The notes beneath the pieces were generated by a model. That model was not told the origin of the DNA. It did not search any database and worked only from the letters and a program-made list of their open reading frames with translations. A stretch of 15,036 nt of DNA. Source: Ruminococcaceae bacterium UBA4306 (GTDB taxonomy: Bacteria; Bacillota; Clostridia; Oscillospirales; Acutalibacteraceae). Positions 8,410-14,992 of the stretch are shown piece after piece. Location: the NCBI GenBank assembly GCA_002394725.1, contig DGUQ01000014.1:369-15404 (forward strand), written 5' to 3'. Every line of letters begins with the position of its first letter. Positions within the stretch are counted from its first letter, which is position 1. A program made the translations under genes and the position numbers.

Positions 8410-9940
8410 ATGTCTGCTGCTGTCCGTCATTGTTGTAGCTGCTGTCGTAGTAGTAATTATCGTAGCCGTAGTTATACTCGTTATAGGTATTGGTCGAGCC
8501 GCTCTCGATCGCGCGCAGATTCGCCTCGTGTTGTTCGATCGTGGTCGCGTAATACGGAGTGGAGCCGTTTTCTTCCTTATCGTGGCAGAAGTAGAGGTTA
8601 TTGCTCTCGTTAGGCTTGATCGCCGCCTTGATCGCCTCAATACCCGGGTTGCAGATCGGACCTGCCGGCAAGCCGTCGATCTCATCCGTGTTGTACTTGG
8701 ACTTGAAGCTCGACTTGATGCTCTCAGGCACATTCTCCGCCTTGCGGTAGGGATAGTAGTAGGTACTGTCGCAGTTGAGCTTGGAAACGCCGCTCTGAGC
8801 GCCGTACTTCAAGCGGTTATGTAAGATCGCGGAGATCTCGTACATGTCGTCACGGGACGCCGCTTCCGCCTGGATGATAGAAGCAATGGTCAGGATCTCG
8901 TCGAGGGAATATCCTGTCTCAGCGACTTCATCCGATAAGGTGCTCTTCTTGCTGTTGCCGAAATACTTCTCCTTATGGAGCATGATCTTGTTATCATAGT
9001 TGTTGAGGAACTTGCTGATGACCGACTTGGGATCCTCGCCCAGATAGAACTCGTAGGTATCGGGGAACAGATATCCCTCGAGCTTATAATAGCGGTCATC
9101 CTTGTTCGTGATGTTCTTGAGGAAGCTAAAGTCGGTATCAAAATAGTCGCTGTTGCAGAGATTGAGGAATTCCTGCTCATCGGAGATAACGCCCTTCTCA
9201 TGCAGGGACTGTGTGATCTCAAGCAGGTTCATACCCTCGGTGATCTGCATCTTGACGATGTCGGTACGGTTGACGTTGCTCTGTAAGAAGTTGATGATCG
9301 CCTCATAATCCTTATCGGTCTCGATCTCAAAATCACCCTGTCTGAAGCCCTTCTCGGAGGAAGTGAAGCCGGCATAGAGCTTGAAGAAGCCGGGCTGCTT
9401 GATGACATTGGAATCGTAGAGCAGCTTGGCGATATCATCCATAGAGGGATTGGCAGGGACATGGATCATCACCTTGGTGGGATTATCCTCGCGTGAGATC
9501 GCCATCAGATCGTTGATGCCGACCAACAGGAACTGGGACAACACGATGCCGACCAGCGCGATCATGGTGATCCAGACGAGCTTGAAGATACGGCGGTTGC
9601 GCTTCGCCTTGGATTTTTCGACCTGCTTCTCTTCCTTTTTCTGCTGCTTCAACGCCTTTTTGGAATCGCGTTCGATCTTCTTCCTTGTATCGCTGTCGGA
9701 GTAGGAGTTGATCTCACGGGTTCTCCTGCGGCGACGGGGCGCGGCGTCCTCTGCGGCCGCGTCATCGCGAACAGATTCGTCGTCGCGATAGCGTCGCGCG
9801 TTCGATTCGTAACCCCTGTCGGAATCATAATCGCCCCGGATCGCGCTGCGATCCGCAGAACGACGGAATTCTTCCATCTTCTTGCGTCGGGTCTCTTCGA
9901 TCGAATTGTCAGGATTATTATATCGTGAATTATCACTCAT
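8402..9940 (-). CDS. mltG: Endolytic transglycosylase MltG
   Basis: A 512-residue membrane-anchored YceG/MltG-family lytic transglycosylase, which cuts nascent glycan strands and sets their length at the cytoplasmic membrane. Residues 1-118 form a long, charged, presumably cytoplasmic region rich in Arg, Asp, Ser and Lys. One membrane segment follows (about 119-143), then the extracellular LysM-like and catalytic parts. Family marks are EGYLFPDTYEF (288-298), SIIQAEA (354-360) with the likely catalytic Glu359, and LPAGPICNPG (424-433). The last 30 residues are unusually rich in Tyr and Asn. The start at 9940 has TGGAG about 8 bases upstream and is preferred to the GTG at 9970. The protein is longer than E. 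coli MltG (about 340) at both termini. Confidence 0.95.
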   Translation of the reverse strand: MSDNSRYNNPDNSIEETRRKKMEEFRRSADRSAIRGDYDSDRGYESNARRYRDDESVRDDAAAEDAAPRRRRRTREINSYSDSDTRKKIERDSKKALKQQKKEEKQVEKSKAKRNRRIFKLVWITMIALVGIVLSQFLLVGINDLMAISREDNPTKVMIHVPANPSMDDIAKLLYDSNVIKQPGFFKLYAGFTSSEKGFRQGDFEIETDKDYEAIINFLQSNVNRTDIVKMQITEGMNLLEITQSLHEKGVISDEQEFLNLCNSDYFDTDFSFLKNITNKDDRYYKLEGYLFPDTYEFYLGEDPKSVISKFLNNYDNKIMLHKEKYFGNSKKSTLSDEVAETGYSLDEILTIASIIQAEAASRDDMYEISAILHNRLKYGAQSGVSKLNCDSTYYYPYRKAENVPESIKSSFKSKYNTDEIDGLPAGPICNPGIEAIKAAIKPNESNNLYFCHDKEENGSTPYYATTIEQHEANLRAIESGSTNTYNEYNYGYDNYYYDSSYNNDGQQQTYG

Positions 9941-9962
9941 AACGGTTCTCCAATCTGTGAAT

Positions 9963-10013
9963 TGAATCACTTCATCGTTCGTGTAAATGAATCACTTCAT
10001 ATATCGTGTAAAG
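9963..10013. repeat. 25-bp tandem duplication spanning a gene end
   Basis: Two adjacent copies (9963-9987 and 9988-10012) share TGAATCACTTCAT and CGTGTAAA, differing at three central bases. The second copy holds the last codons and the TGA stop of the cyclo-ligase gene; the first lies just after it. It reads as a tandem duplication of the 3' end of the gene. Read from the stop, 25 is not a multiple of 3, so the extra copy would be out of frame. Confidence 0.85.
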
Positions 10014-10579
10014 CTATCCGTCAGGATAACATCCATTTTGATATCAAAAGCATCCTCCCTGATCTTCGGGATCATGCTGTCGGCATAGCATAACGCCGCC
10101 TTCACCCCGGGGAAATCCATGAGGTAGCGGTCATAGTAGCCGCCGCCGAAGCCGAGCCGATAGCCGCGCATATCGCAGGACAGCGCCGGACAGACGCACA
10201 AGGTGTGCGCATCGGGCGTGACCGTATCACACTCCGCCCCGGGCTCCAAGATCCCGAACCGTCCGGGGGCGACGTCACGCAATGAATCGATCCGCCGAAA
10301 GATCATCCGCCCCTGCTCCATACATACCGGCAGCGCCACCTGTTTATGATTGGCAAAAGCAGCGTGGAGTATCAAAGAGGTCGCGATCTCGATCGGTCGC
10401 GCCATATACAATAATACCGTATCGGCAGAGCGGTATTCGGGGGTGATCAGCAGACGCGTCTGAATCTCCAGATCCATCGCGTTCTTGCGCTCTATCTCTT
10501 CACACAGGCTCTTGCGCTGTTCAAGAAAGAAATCCCTGAGATACGGCTTATCGGCAGAAGCAGGATGATGGATCGCCAT
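9992..10579 (-). CDS. 5-formyltetrahydrofolate cyclo-ligase
   Basis: A 195-residue enzyme that converts 5-formyl-THF to 5,10-methenyl-THF with ATP, returning stored folate to the one-carbon pool. The C-terminal nucleotide-binding motif GFGGGYYDRYL (143-153) is diagnostic, followed by the usual KxDVILTD segment (181-188). The N-terminal KPYLRDFFLEQRKSL helix matches the K-x-x-x-R start of the family. The ATG at 10579 lies one base after the DJ-1 gene stop, and no good Shine-Dalgarno is visible, so translation is probably coupled. The frame is open further upstream, but that part is antisense-free shadow of the DJ-1 gene and not family-like. The neighbour tmk uses dTMP, whose synthesis consumes methylene-THF, a plausible metabolic link. 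Confidence 0.94.
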   Translation of the reverse strand: MAIHHPASADKPYLRDFFLEQRKSLCEEIERKNAMDLEIQTRLLITPEYRSADTVLLYMARPIEIATSLILHAAFANHKQVALPVCMEQGRMIFRRIDSLRDVAPGRFGILEPGAECDTVTPDAHTLCVCPALSCDMRGYRLGFGGGYYDRYLMDFPGVKAALCYADSMIPKIREDAFDIKMDVILTDSFTRYMK

Positions 10580-10580
10580 A

Positions 10581-11120
10581 TCAGCACTGCATCGAGGAGG
10601 CGATGCGATCAGCGTCCGCCTTGCTCTGAATCTGAGATACGATAGTAAAGCCAAAGTCAAACGCGCAGCCTGCGCCCTTGGCGGTGATGATGTTACCGTC
10701 AACGACGACCTTTTCACCGGTCACCTCAGCGCCCTTGAGCTCCTCCTCAAAGCCGGGGAAGCAGGTCGCCTTCTTACCCTCCAGAACGCCCATGCGTCCT
10801 AAAATAGACGGCGCGGCACAGATCGCGCAGAGATACAGTCCGCGTGATTCACAGTACGATACCGCCTGACGAACAGTCTCATCGGCATACAGGTTCTTCA
10901 CACCCGGCATACCGCCCGGCAGGATGACGCCCAGCGTATCCTCATCAAACTCAAAATCGCCGATCGGCATATCGGCTGTCACACAGATATCATGAGCGCC
11001 GCAGATCACGTCGCCGTCCACGCCGACCGTCGTGACCGGGATATCGGCACGGCGCAGGATATCGATGGTCGCTAATGCTTCAATTTCCTCAAATCCGTCA
11101 GCTAAAAAGCAATAAAACAT
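10581..11120 (-). CDS. DJ-1/PfpI family protein (ThiJ/YajL-like)
   Basis: A 179-residue single-domain DJ-1/PfpI protein. Members include glyoxalases, chaperones and claimed deglycases, so the substrate cannot be assigned. The glutamate partner is in DGFEEIEA (residues 8-15, likely Glu14), and the nucleophile is Cys101 in the elbow AICAAPS (99-105). ATCFPGFEE (118-126) is typical of the YajL/DJ-1 branch. LPGGMPG (67-73) is the usual glycine turn. Length is normal and no catalytic residue is missing. The ATG at 11120 has GGGAGG 6-7 bases upstream. It lies between tmk (15-base gap) and the cyclo-ligase (1-base gap), clearly within one operon. A protective role against reactive carbonyls is only a family-level inference. 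Confidence 0.9.
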   Translation of the reverse strand: MFYCFLADGFEEIEALATIDILRRADIPVTTVGVDGDVICGAHDICVTADMPIGDFEFDEDTLGVILPGGMPGVKNLYADETVRQAVSYCESRGLYLCAICAAPSILGRMGVLEGKKATCFPGFEEELKGAEVTGEKVVVDGNIITAKGAGCAFDFGFTIVSQIQSKADADRIASSMQC

Positions 11121-11135
11121 CAGTGTCCTCCCGTA

Positions 11136-11879
11136 TTAATCGTTAGTATCTCCGTTTTTGAGCAGAGATATAATTTCGTCGTTGATATTTTCAATAGAGC
11201 GCATCTCGCCGCCCTCGGTGCAGTCGATCCGCGTCCAGCCGAGGTGTTCGATCGCGTAGACCGCTGAGCTGCGGCAGCGCAGCAGATACGCGAAATCGCT
11301 TTCGTGGATATCCTTCTTGCTTTCATCGCCGCCGTATCTGCCGTAGATCAGTTTTTGACTGATGGCAGGATCGACGTCGAGGAAGATCACCATATCGGGC
11401 GCGGGCAGCTCCAAACGCTTGTACTCAAAATCAAAGAGCCATTCGATGTAGCTGTCGCGCTCCGACTCCGCCACCTTCGCCATCTGATGGATGATGTTGG
11501 AGGTGGTGTAGCGATCGGCGATGATATAATCATAGGATTCGTAATCCTTGCGCCATGTGTTGATATAGGACGCGACGCGATCGACCGCGTAGAACGTTGA
11601 CGCGGCATAAGCGTTGACGTCATCGGGACTGCTGCCGAGCTTGCCGCCGAGGTACATCTTGACCAGAGCGGAGGAATCGCTCTCATAATCGGGGAAGCTG
11701 ATGGTACGCGCCTTGTACCCCATCTCACACAGCCGTTTGCAGAGCAACTGACTTTGCGTCGCCTTGCCCGATCCGTCCAGTCCGTCGATCACGATAAACT
11801 TACATTTGTTATTTGTCATAATCTTACCCATATCTTCCGCGTTTTCTTTTGTCCGAAAACAAATCAAACGCAAAAGCAC
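11136..11879 (-). CDS. tmk: Thymidylate kinase (dTMP kinase)
   Basis: A P-loop kinase that phosphorylates dTMP to dTDP for DNA synthesis. With the start given it has 247 residues. Walker A is GLDGSGKATQ (33-42), the DRY motif is at 122-124, and the lid is around 180-195 (GRYGGDESKKD). The normal protein probably begins near residue 21 (MTNNKCKFIV, ATG at 11819), giving 226 residues. The longer GTG start at 11879 is listed because it alone has a good Shine-Dalgarno (AAAGGA, 7 bases away) and lies only about 18 bases from the predicted transcription start, while the ATGs at 11831 and 11819 have weak ones. The gene heads the operon with the DJ-1 protein, cyclo-ligase, mltG and U32 gene. Confidence 0.92.
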   Translation of the reverse strand: MLLRLICFRTKENAEDMGKIMTNNKCKFIVIDGLDGSGKATQSQLLCKRLCEMGYKARTISFPDYESDSSALVKMYLGGKLGSSPDDVNAYAASTFYAVDRVASYINTWRKDYESYDYIIADRYTTSNIIHQMAKVAESERDSYIEWLFDFEYKRLELPAPDMVIFLDVDPAISQKLIYGRYGGDESKKDIHESDFAYLLRCRSSAVYAIEHLGWTRIDCTEGGEMRSIENINDEIISLLKNGDTND

Positions 11880-11903
11880 ACACTTTCCTTTTTAATCTTT
11901 CTT

Positions 11904-11932
11904 ATTGTAGCATATATGACAGGATTATTCAA
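11904..11932 (-). promoter_or_regulatory. Promoter of the tmk-mltG-U32 operon
   Basis: Minus-strand TTGAAT (11932-11927), a 17-base spacer and TACAAT (11909-11904). TGC directly before the -10 makes it an extended -10. The start would be near 11897, giving a leader of about 18 bases to the GTG at 11879. It lies just after the terminator of the transport operon. Confidence 0.75.
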
Positions 11933-11964
11933 TAGCAAGTTTGTAACAATATCTTCCGCAAAAG

Positions 11965-12004
11965 AGCTGAAAAATATGCGAAAAGCCCCGAATCTCTCGG
12001 GGCC
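11965..12004 (-). terminator. Terminator of the EamA-ECF-azlCD operon
   Basis: Minus-strand GCCCCGA (12003-11997) and TCGGGGC (11991-11985) form a 7-bp stem with a 5-base loop, followed by TTTTCGCATATTTTT. It starts 12 bases after the azlD stop and separates the transport operon from the tmk promoter. Confidence 0.88.
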
Positions 12005-12015
12005 TTCGGTAAAGA

Positions 12016-12327
12016 TCAATGTACCGCGTTCATGATCAATGAGGTGATCAAGGCAGCGGCGGAGGATGATAAAGCCACCACGATCAGCGGCAGATCAAAG
12101 AACGCCATTACCAGCGCTATCACCGTTCCGACCGTGGAGGAAATGACATCCCCTGTCGCGAAGAAGATCGCCGGGAAGGTCATCGCCGACAGCACGGCAT
12201 ACGGGATGTAATAGAGTACGGAATTGATCAATCGGGATTTGATTTTTCCGCGTACCGCGACAAACGGAATCACACGGATCAGATAGGTGGTGATCGCCAT
12301 CACGGCGATATACGCAACGATACTCAC
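12016..12327 (-). CDS. azlD: AzlD family branched-chain amino acid export subunit
   Basis: A 103-residue membrane protein of the AzlD family, the small partner of AzlC. In Bacillus, AzlCD exports branched-chain amino acids and the analogue azaleucine. The typical TTYLIRVIPF motif is at about residues 13-22, and three to four membrane segments are visible. The start is GTG at 12327, overlapping the azlC stop by 4 bases (GTGA), with GGAGG about 7 bases upstream inside azlC, so translation is coupled. The frame is open further upstream, but only as a shadow of azlC. It is the last gene before the operon terminator. Confidence 0.92.
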   Translation of the reverse strand: MSIVAYIAVMAITTYLIRVIPFVAVRGKIKSRLINSVLYYIPYAVLSAMTFPAIFFATGDVISSTVGTVIALVMAFFDLPLIVVALSSSAAALITSLIMNAVH

Positions 12328-13034
12328 GCGCCGTCCTCCCCTCTCTCCTGCTCGGGTACAGGGAAGATCAACGCGCCGACGACGGACGCGACCAGCGCGC
12401 AGATGATGACCGAGAAGCCGCCGGAGATCATCGGCAGGCAGAAGCGGATCACGATACTCAGCGCCGCCGCGATCAGCACCACAAAGAGCACCTTGCGGTC
12501 TTTTTTGGCAGGCGGCAGGATGATCGCGATGAACATCCCGTAGAGCATCAGCGACAATGCCGCCGTCACCATCGGGGGCAGGATATCGCCTGCGATCGCT
12601 CCGATCAGCGTTCCGGTACTCCATCCGATGAACGGTGTGAGGATCAGTCCGTACATATACGACGGCTTGAGGGGCTCGGTCTGTGATGAAGCGACGGCAA
12701 AGATCTCATCGGTCACACCGAAGCCGACAAAGAGTCGGTGCATGAGGTTGAAAGACGGATCGAGCTTTTGCGACAGGCTCAGGCTCATGAGCGAATAGCG
12801 CAGGTTGATGACCAGCTGACAGAGGATCATCTCGAGTAATGATCCTCCCGCGGCGATGATCTCCACACCTGCCACCTGACCTGCCGAGGTCAGATTGGTG
12901 ACAGAGATGCCGACCGCCGCCAATATGGATAAATTCTGTTGAATACACAGCACGCCGAAGCCGAAGGACACGCTGAGATAGCCCAGCATGATCGGAACGC
13001 CGTGCCGCATTCCTTTGACAAATTCTTTCTTCAT
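12324..13034 (-). CDS. azlC: AzlC family branched-chain amino acid permease
   Basis: A 236-residue multi-pass membrane protein, the large subunit of the AzlCD exporter. Visible family features are the PIMLGYLSVSFGFG segment (about 14-27), the TSAGQVAG motif (about 49-56), and the LRYSLMSLSL plus FGVTDEIFAV region (about 78-113). About eight hydrophobic segments are present and length is normal. The ATG at 13034 is the only sensible start, but AAGGA is about 20 bases upstream, so ribosome binding looks weak. The gap to the ECF-like gene is 27 bases. It is likely co-transcribed with the EamA and ECF-like genes. Its real substrate could be another small amino acid. Confidence 0.93.
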   Translation of the reverse strand: MKKEFVKGMRHGVPIMLGYLSVSFGFGVLCIQQNLSILAAVGISVTNLTSAGQVAGVEIIAAGGSLLEMILCQLVINLRYSLMSLSLSQKLDPSFNLMHRLFVGFGVTDEIFAVASSQTEPLKPSYMYGLILTPFIGWSTGTLIGAIAGDILPPMVTAALSLMLYGMFIAIILPPAKKDRKVLFVVLIAAALSIVIRFCLPMISGGFSVIICALVASVVGALIFPVPEQERGEDGA

Positions 13035-13061
13035 ATAGGGTAATTTTGATTTTCCTTATTA

Positions 13062-13631
13062 TTAATACTGTTCCGTCATAAACGGTTCAAAGTGAAGCTC
13101 CTCCTGCATCAAAATGATCAGAGGAATCCCGAGAAACAGCGGAAATACCGTACCGTTGATCAGGATCGTGGATGCCAGCACGATAACGTCAACGTCAGTG
13201 TAGATCAGCTTGACGGCAGGGGTGATGATGATCGCCTCCATCAAACCGGACGCGAGAATGACCGTCAGCTGTTTTAACAGGCTTTTCCCTGTTCTGAGCG
13301 CAAAAGGTTCCTTCGCTATCCGTTTCCAGAACCAGTAAAACAGAAAGGGTCCCAAGAAATTCGCCGCAAAGCCGGCGATCGATGACCATCTCAGGCTGTC
13401 GCTCAAGATATCTCCGATCAGGTTGCCGATCGCAAAAGCAAAACAGCCGGGGATCCCGAAGAAGATACCGAATACGGGCTTGAGCAGCATGACGGGACGG
13501 ATATCGGTGAACCCGGGGATCACGCTCATCACCTTAAAGGGAATGGCAATGATCAGATAGGTCAGCACCAGAACAGCCGTCAGGATGCAGAGCTTTACGG
13601 GCTTTGGGAGCTTACTGTCTTTCAGTATCAT
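13062..13631 (-). CDS. Putative ECF transporter S component
   Basis: A 189-residue membrane protein with about five to six hydrophobic segments. The stretch DIRPVMLLKPVFGIFFGIPG (about 42-61) followed by FAIGNLIGDILSD (about 65-77) resembles substrate-binding S components of energy-coupling factor transporters, which take up vitamins or other micronutrients with a shared EcfA/EcfT module. No ATPase or EcfT gene is in this window, as is normal for group II systems. The ATG at 13631 has AAAGGAGG 7 bases upstream. The first 20 bases overlap the 3' end of the EamA gene. The frame extends to 13661, but the upstream codons lack a start signal. I cannot name the substrate, and assignment to the S-component group is by pattern only. 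Confidence 0.6.
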   Translation of the reverse strand: MILKDSKLPKPVKLCILTAVLVLTYLIIAIPFKVMSVIPGFTDIRPVMLLKPVFGIFFGIPGCFAFAIGNLIGDILSDSLRWSSIAGFAANFLGPFLFYWFWKRIAKEPFALRTGKSLLKQLTVILASGLMEAIIITPAVKLIYTDVDVIVLASTILINGTVFPLFLGIPLIILMQEELHFEPFMTEQY

Positions 13632-14532
13632 GGACAATCCTCCTTTTCCCTTTGAACTCAATGATCTCGATCAAGCTGCCTGCTACGATCAGCACCGCGC
13701 CGAAGATATGGAACGGCGTCGGAATAACGCGGTCGATCAGCGTCTCCGGCAGAATGACGCCCCATATCAGTGAAAAGACGATCTCAAGGGCGTAGATGAT
13801 GGTCGACTCCGCAGCCGTAGCGCGCTTTTGCGCGAAGATGTTCAGCGTCTGCGCAAAGGCGATGATAAAATACGCGTGGATAAACAAGCTCGCGATGATC
13901 GTGCTCGACCACGGGATTGTGGCAAAGGTAGACGGTTGAAGAAAACACCAGATGACAAAGCTGATCACGGCGACAAATACGGAGATCAACGTTGACAGCG
14001 CTACGGAATCGTGCTCCTTCGCAAAGTCATTCAGCTTGACGATAAACACGGCGCGAACGATACAGCCCATCAGGATCATGGTGAAGCCCATCGGATGGAT
14101 GCCCTTCACATTGCCGCCCAAGGCACAGACAATCCCCAGTAATACAAGGATCACGGATATCCATGTCTTTGCGCCGACCGACTTGCGCATCGTGAGCAGC
14201 ACTACGGGCAATACGACCACCGTCATCGAAAAGGTGAACGCGCCTGTAGACACGTCAAAATACTTCAAGCCATAGAGATACAGCGCATTATAGCCGGAGT
14301 TCAAGAGCCCCAGCAACAGACATCGAAACAGAATTTTCTTCGCGTTACGACGCAGCTCGGATTTGACACGCTTAAAAAAACACGCTCCCAGAATCACCGC
14401 AGCGATCACGTTACAGATACAAGTCGTCGCAAACGGCAGGACGCTATCGGGAATACAGGAAAAGATGATGACCTCTGTTGACCAGCAGAGAGTGACACAG
14501 ATCAAACAGAGATTCGCCTGCAATCTATTCAT
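13612..14532 (-). CDS. EamA family (DMT superfamily) transporter
   Basis: A 306-residue membrane protein with about ten hydrophobic segments arranged as two EamA repeats (about 8-140 and 150-290), the standard drug/metabolite transporter architecture. Members often export amino acids or metabolites, but the family is very broad. Supporting details are the LCWSTEVIIF start of the first repeat, the NALYLYGLKYFDVSTGAF segment (about 82-99) and the AESTIIYALEIVFSLIWG segment near 241-258, typical of helices 3-4 and 9. The ATG at 14532 has AAGGAGGA 7 bases upstream. The gene ends inside the start of the ECF-like gene and leads into azlC and azlD. The substrate is unknown; amino acid export is suggested by azlCD only. 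Confidence 0.88.
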   Translation of the reverse strand: MNRLQANLCLICVTLCWSTEVIIFSCIPDSVLPFATTCICNVIAAVILGACFFKRVKSELRRNAKKILFRCLLLGLLNSGYNALYLYGLKYFDVSTGAFTFSMTVVVLPVVLLTMRKSVGAKTWISVILVLLGIVCALGGNVKGIHPMGFTMILMGCIVRAVFIVKLNDFAKEHDSVALSTLISVFVAVISFVIWCFLQPSTFATIPWSSTIIASLFIHAYFIIAFAQTLNIFAQKRATAAESTIIYALEIVFSLIWGVILPETLIDRVIPTPFHIFGAVLIVAGSLIEIIEFKGKRRIVHDTERQ

Positions 14533-14602
14533 GCGCGATCCTCCTTCATACCGGTTTTCAATAGAAAGCAGACCGATAAGAATGTCTTGTTTTTATTGAA
14601 AA

Positions 14603-14640
14603 ACAGTATCATATACCTTCTTTCCAAACAATGATTGTAC
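14603..14640 (-). promoter_or_regulatory. Probable promoter region of the EamA-azlCD operon
   Basis: Two candidates lie on the minus strand. One is an extended -10, TGG followed by TACAAT (14639-14634), with no good -35. The other is TTGTTT (14631-14626), a 17-base spacer and TACTGT (14608-14603), also preceded by TGA. Either gives a leader of about 65-100 bases before the EamA start. I cannot decide between them. Confidence 0.4.
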
Positions 14641-14731
14641 CACATTTTTCTTTTGAATGATATACAATTTCGAAAAAATTCTTATTTTTTCGATAAAAAT
14701 GCACTGTTCGCTCTGCCTACAACGGTAAAAG
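14641..14731. other. AT-rich intergenic DNA upstream of the EamA gene
   Basis: No gene is seen. A weak hairpin, CGAAAAAA (14671-14678) and TTTTTTCG (14685-14692), may end transcription from either side, but it is almost all A-T pairs. The first 71-bp repeat copy begins immediately to the right. Confidence 0.5.
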
Positions 14732-14802
14732 ATAGTATAAAACAATAGAGATATCCATGATTGGATATCTCTATTGTTTATGGCGCGACAAAAGTACGCG
14801 AT
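14732..14802. repeat. 71-bp palindrome-bearing repeat, copy A
   Basis: This copy matches 14966-15036 in direct orientation at 68 of 71 positions. Its core is a perfect 18-bp inverted repeat (14740-14757 and 14762-14779) around a TGAT loop, with A and T runs at the stem base, followed by a tail TATGGCGCGACAAAAGTACG. The stem would work as a bidirectional terminator-like hairpin. Confidence 0.9.
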
Positions 14803-14869
14803 TATGAATCAAAATAGTGTTACCTCGCCTGTTGCCGACACCGATCTGATGGATGCTTCTGCTCTCTCC

Positions 14870-14992
14870 TTAAAAACAGTCCACAGGACTGTTTTTGTCT
14901 GCGATGGGCGCTTGCGCTTCCATCTTGACACAGTCGCCTTCGTATCCCTTTTGGCTTGCTGTATCATAGTATAAAACAATAGAGATATCCAT
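14870..14992 (-). other. 40-codon open frame within the repeat unit, coding status doubtful
   Basis: A 40-residue frame runs from an ATG at the loop edge of copy B's palindrome (14992) to TAA at 14870. It begins MDISIVLYYDTASQKG and ends ADKNSPVDCF, the last part encoded by the inner hairpin. There is no convincing Shine-Dalgarno, because the upstream bases are the palindrome. The plus strand is also open as a 66-codon frame (14774-14974) from TTG in copy A to a stop in copy B. I believe similar short peptides are often annotated in gut Clostridia, from memory only. It is more likely a non-coding dispersed repeat with open frames than a gene. Confidence 0.3.
14872..14896. terminator. Hairpin inside the right-end repeat unit
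   Basis: AAAAACAGTCC (14872-14882) and GGACTGTTTTT (14886-14896) form a perfect 11-bp stem with an ACA loop, terminator-like on both strands. It lies midway between the two 71-bp copies. On the minus strand it also encodes the last residues and stop of a 40-codon frame. Confidence 0.7.

Noticed and set aside
8410..8733. N-terminal extension of the U32 frame
   Set aside because: This part overlaps the mltG coding region in another frame and is Arg/Thr-rich noise; the U32 family start is at 8409.
10580..10717. N-terminal extension of the cyclo-ligase frame
   Set aside because: It overlaps the DJ-1 gene, including its conserved end, and does not resemble the family; the ATG at 10579 fits.
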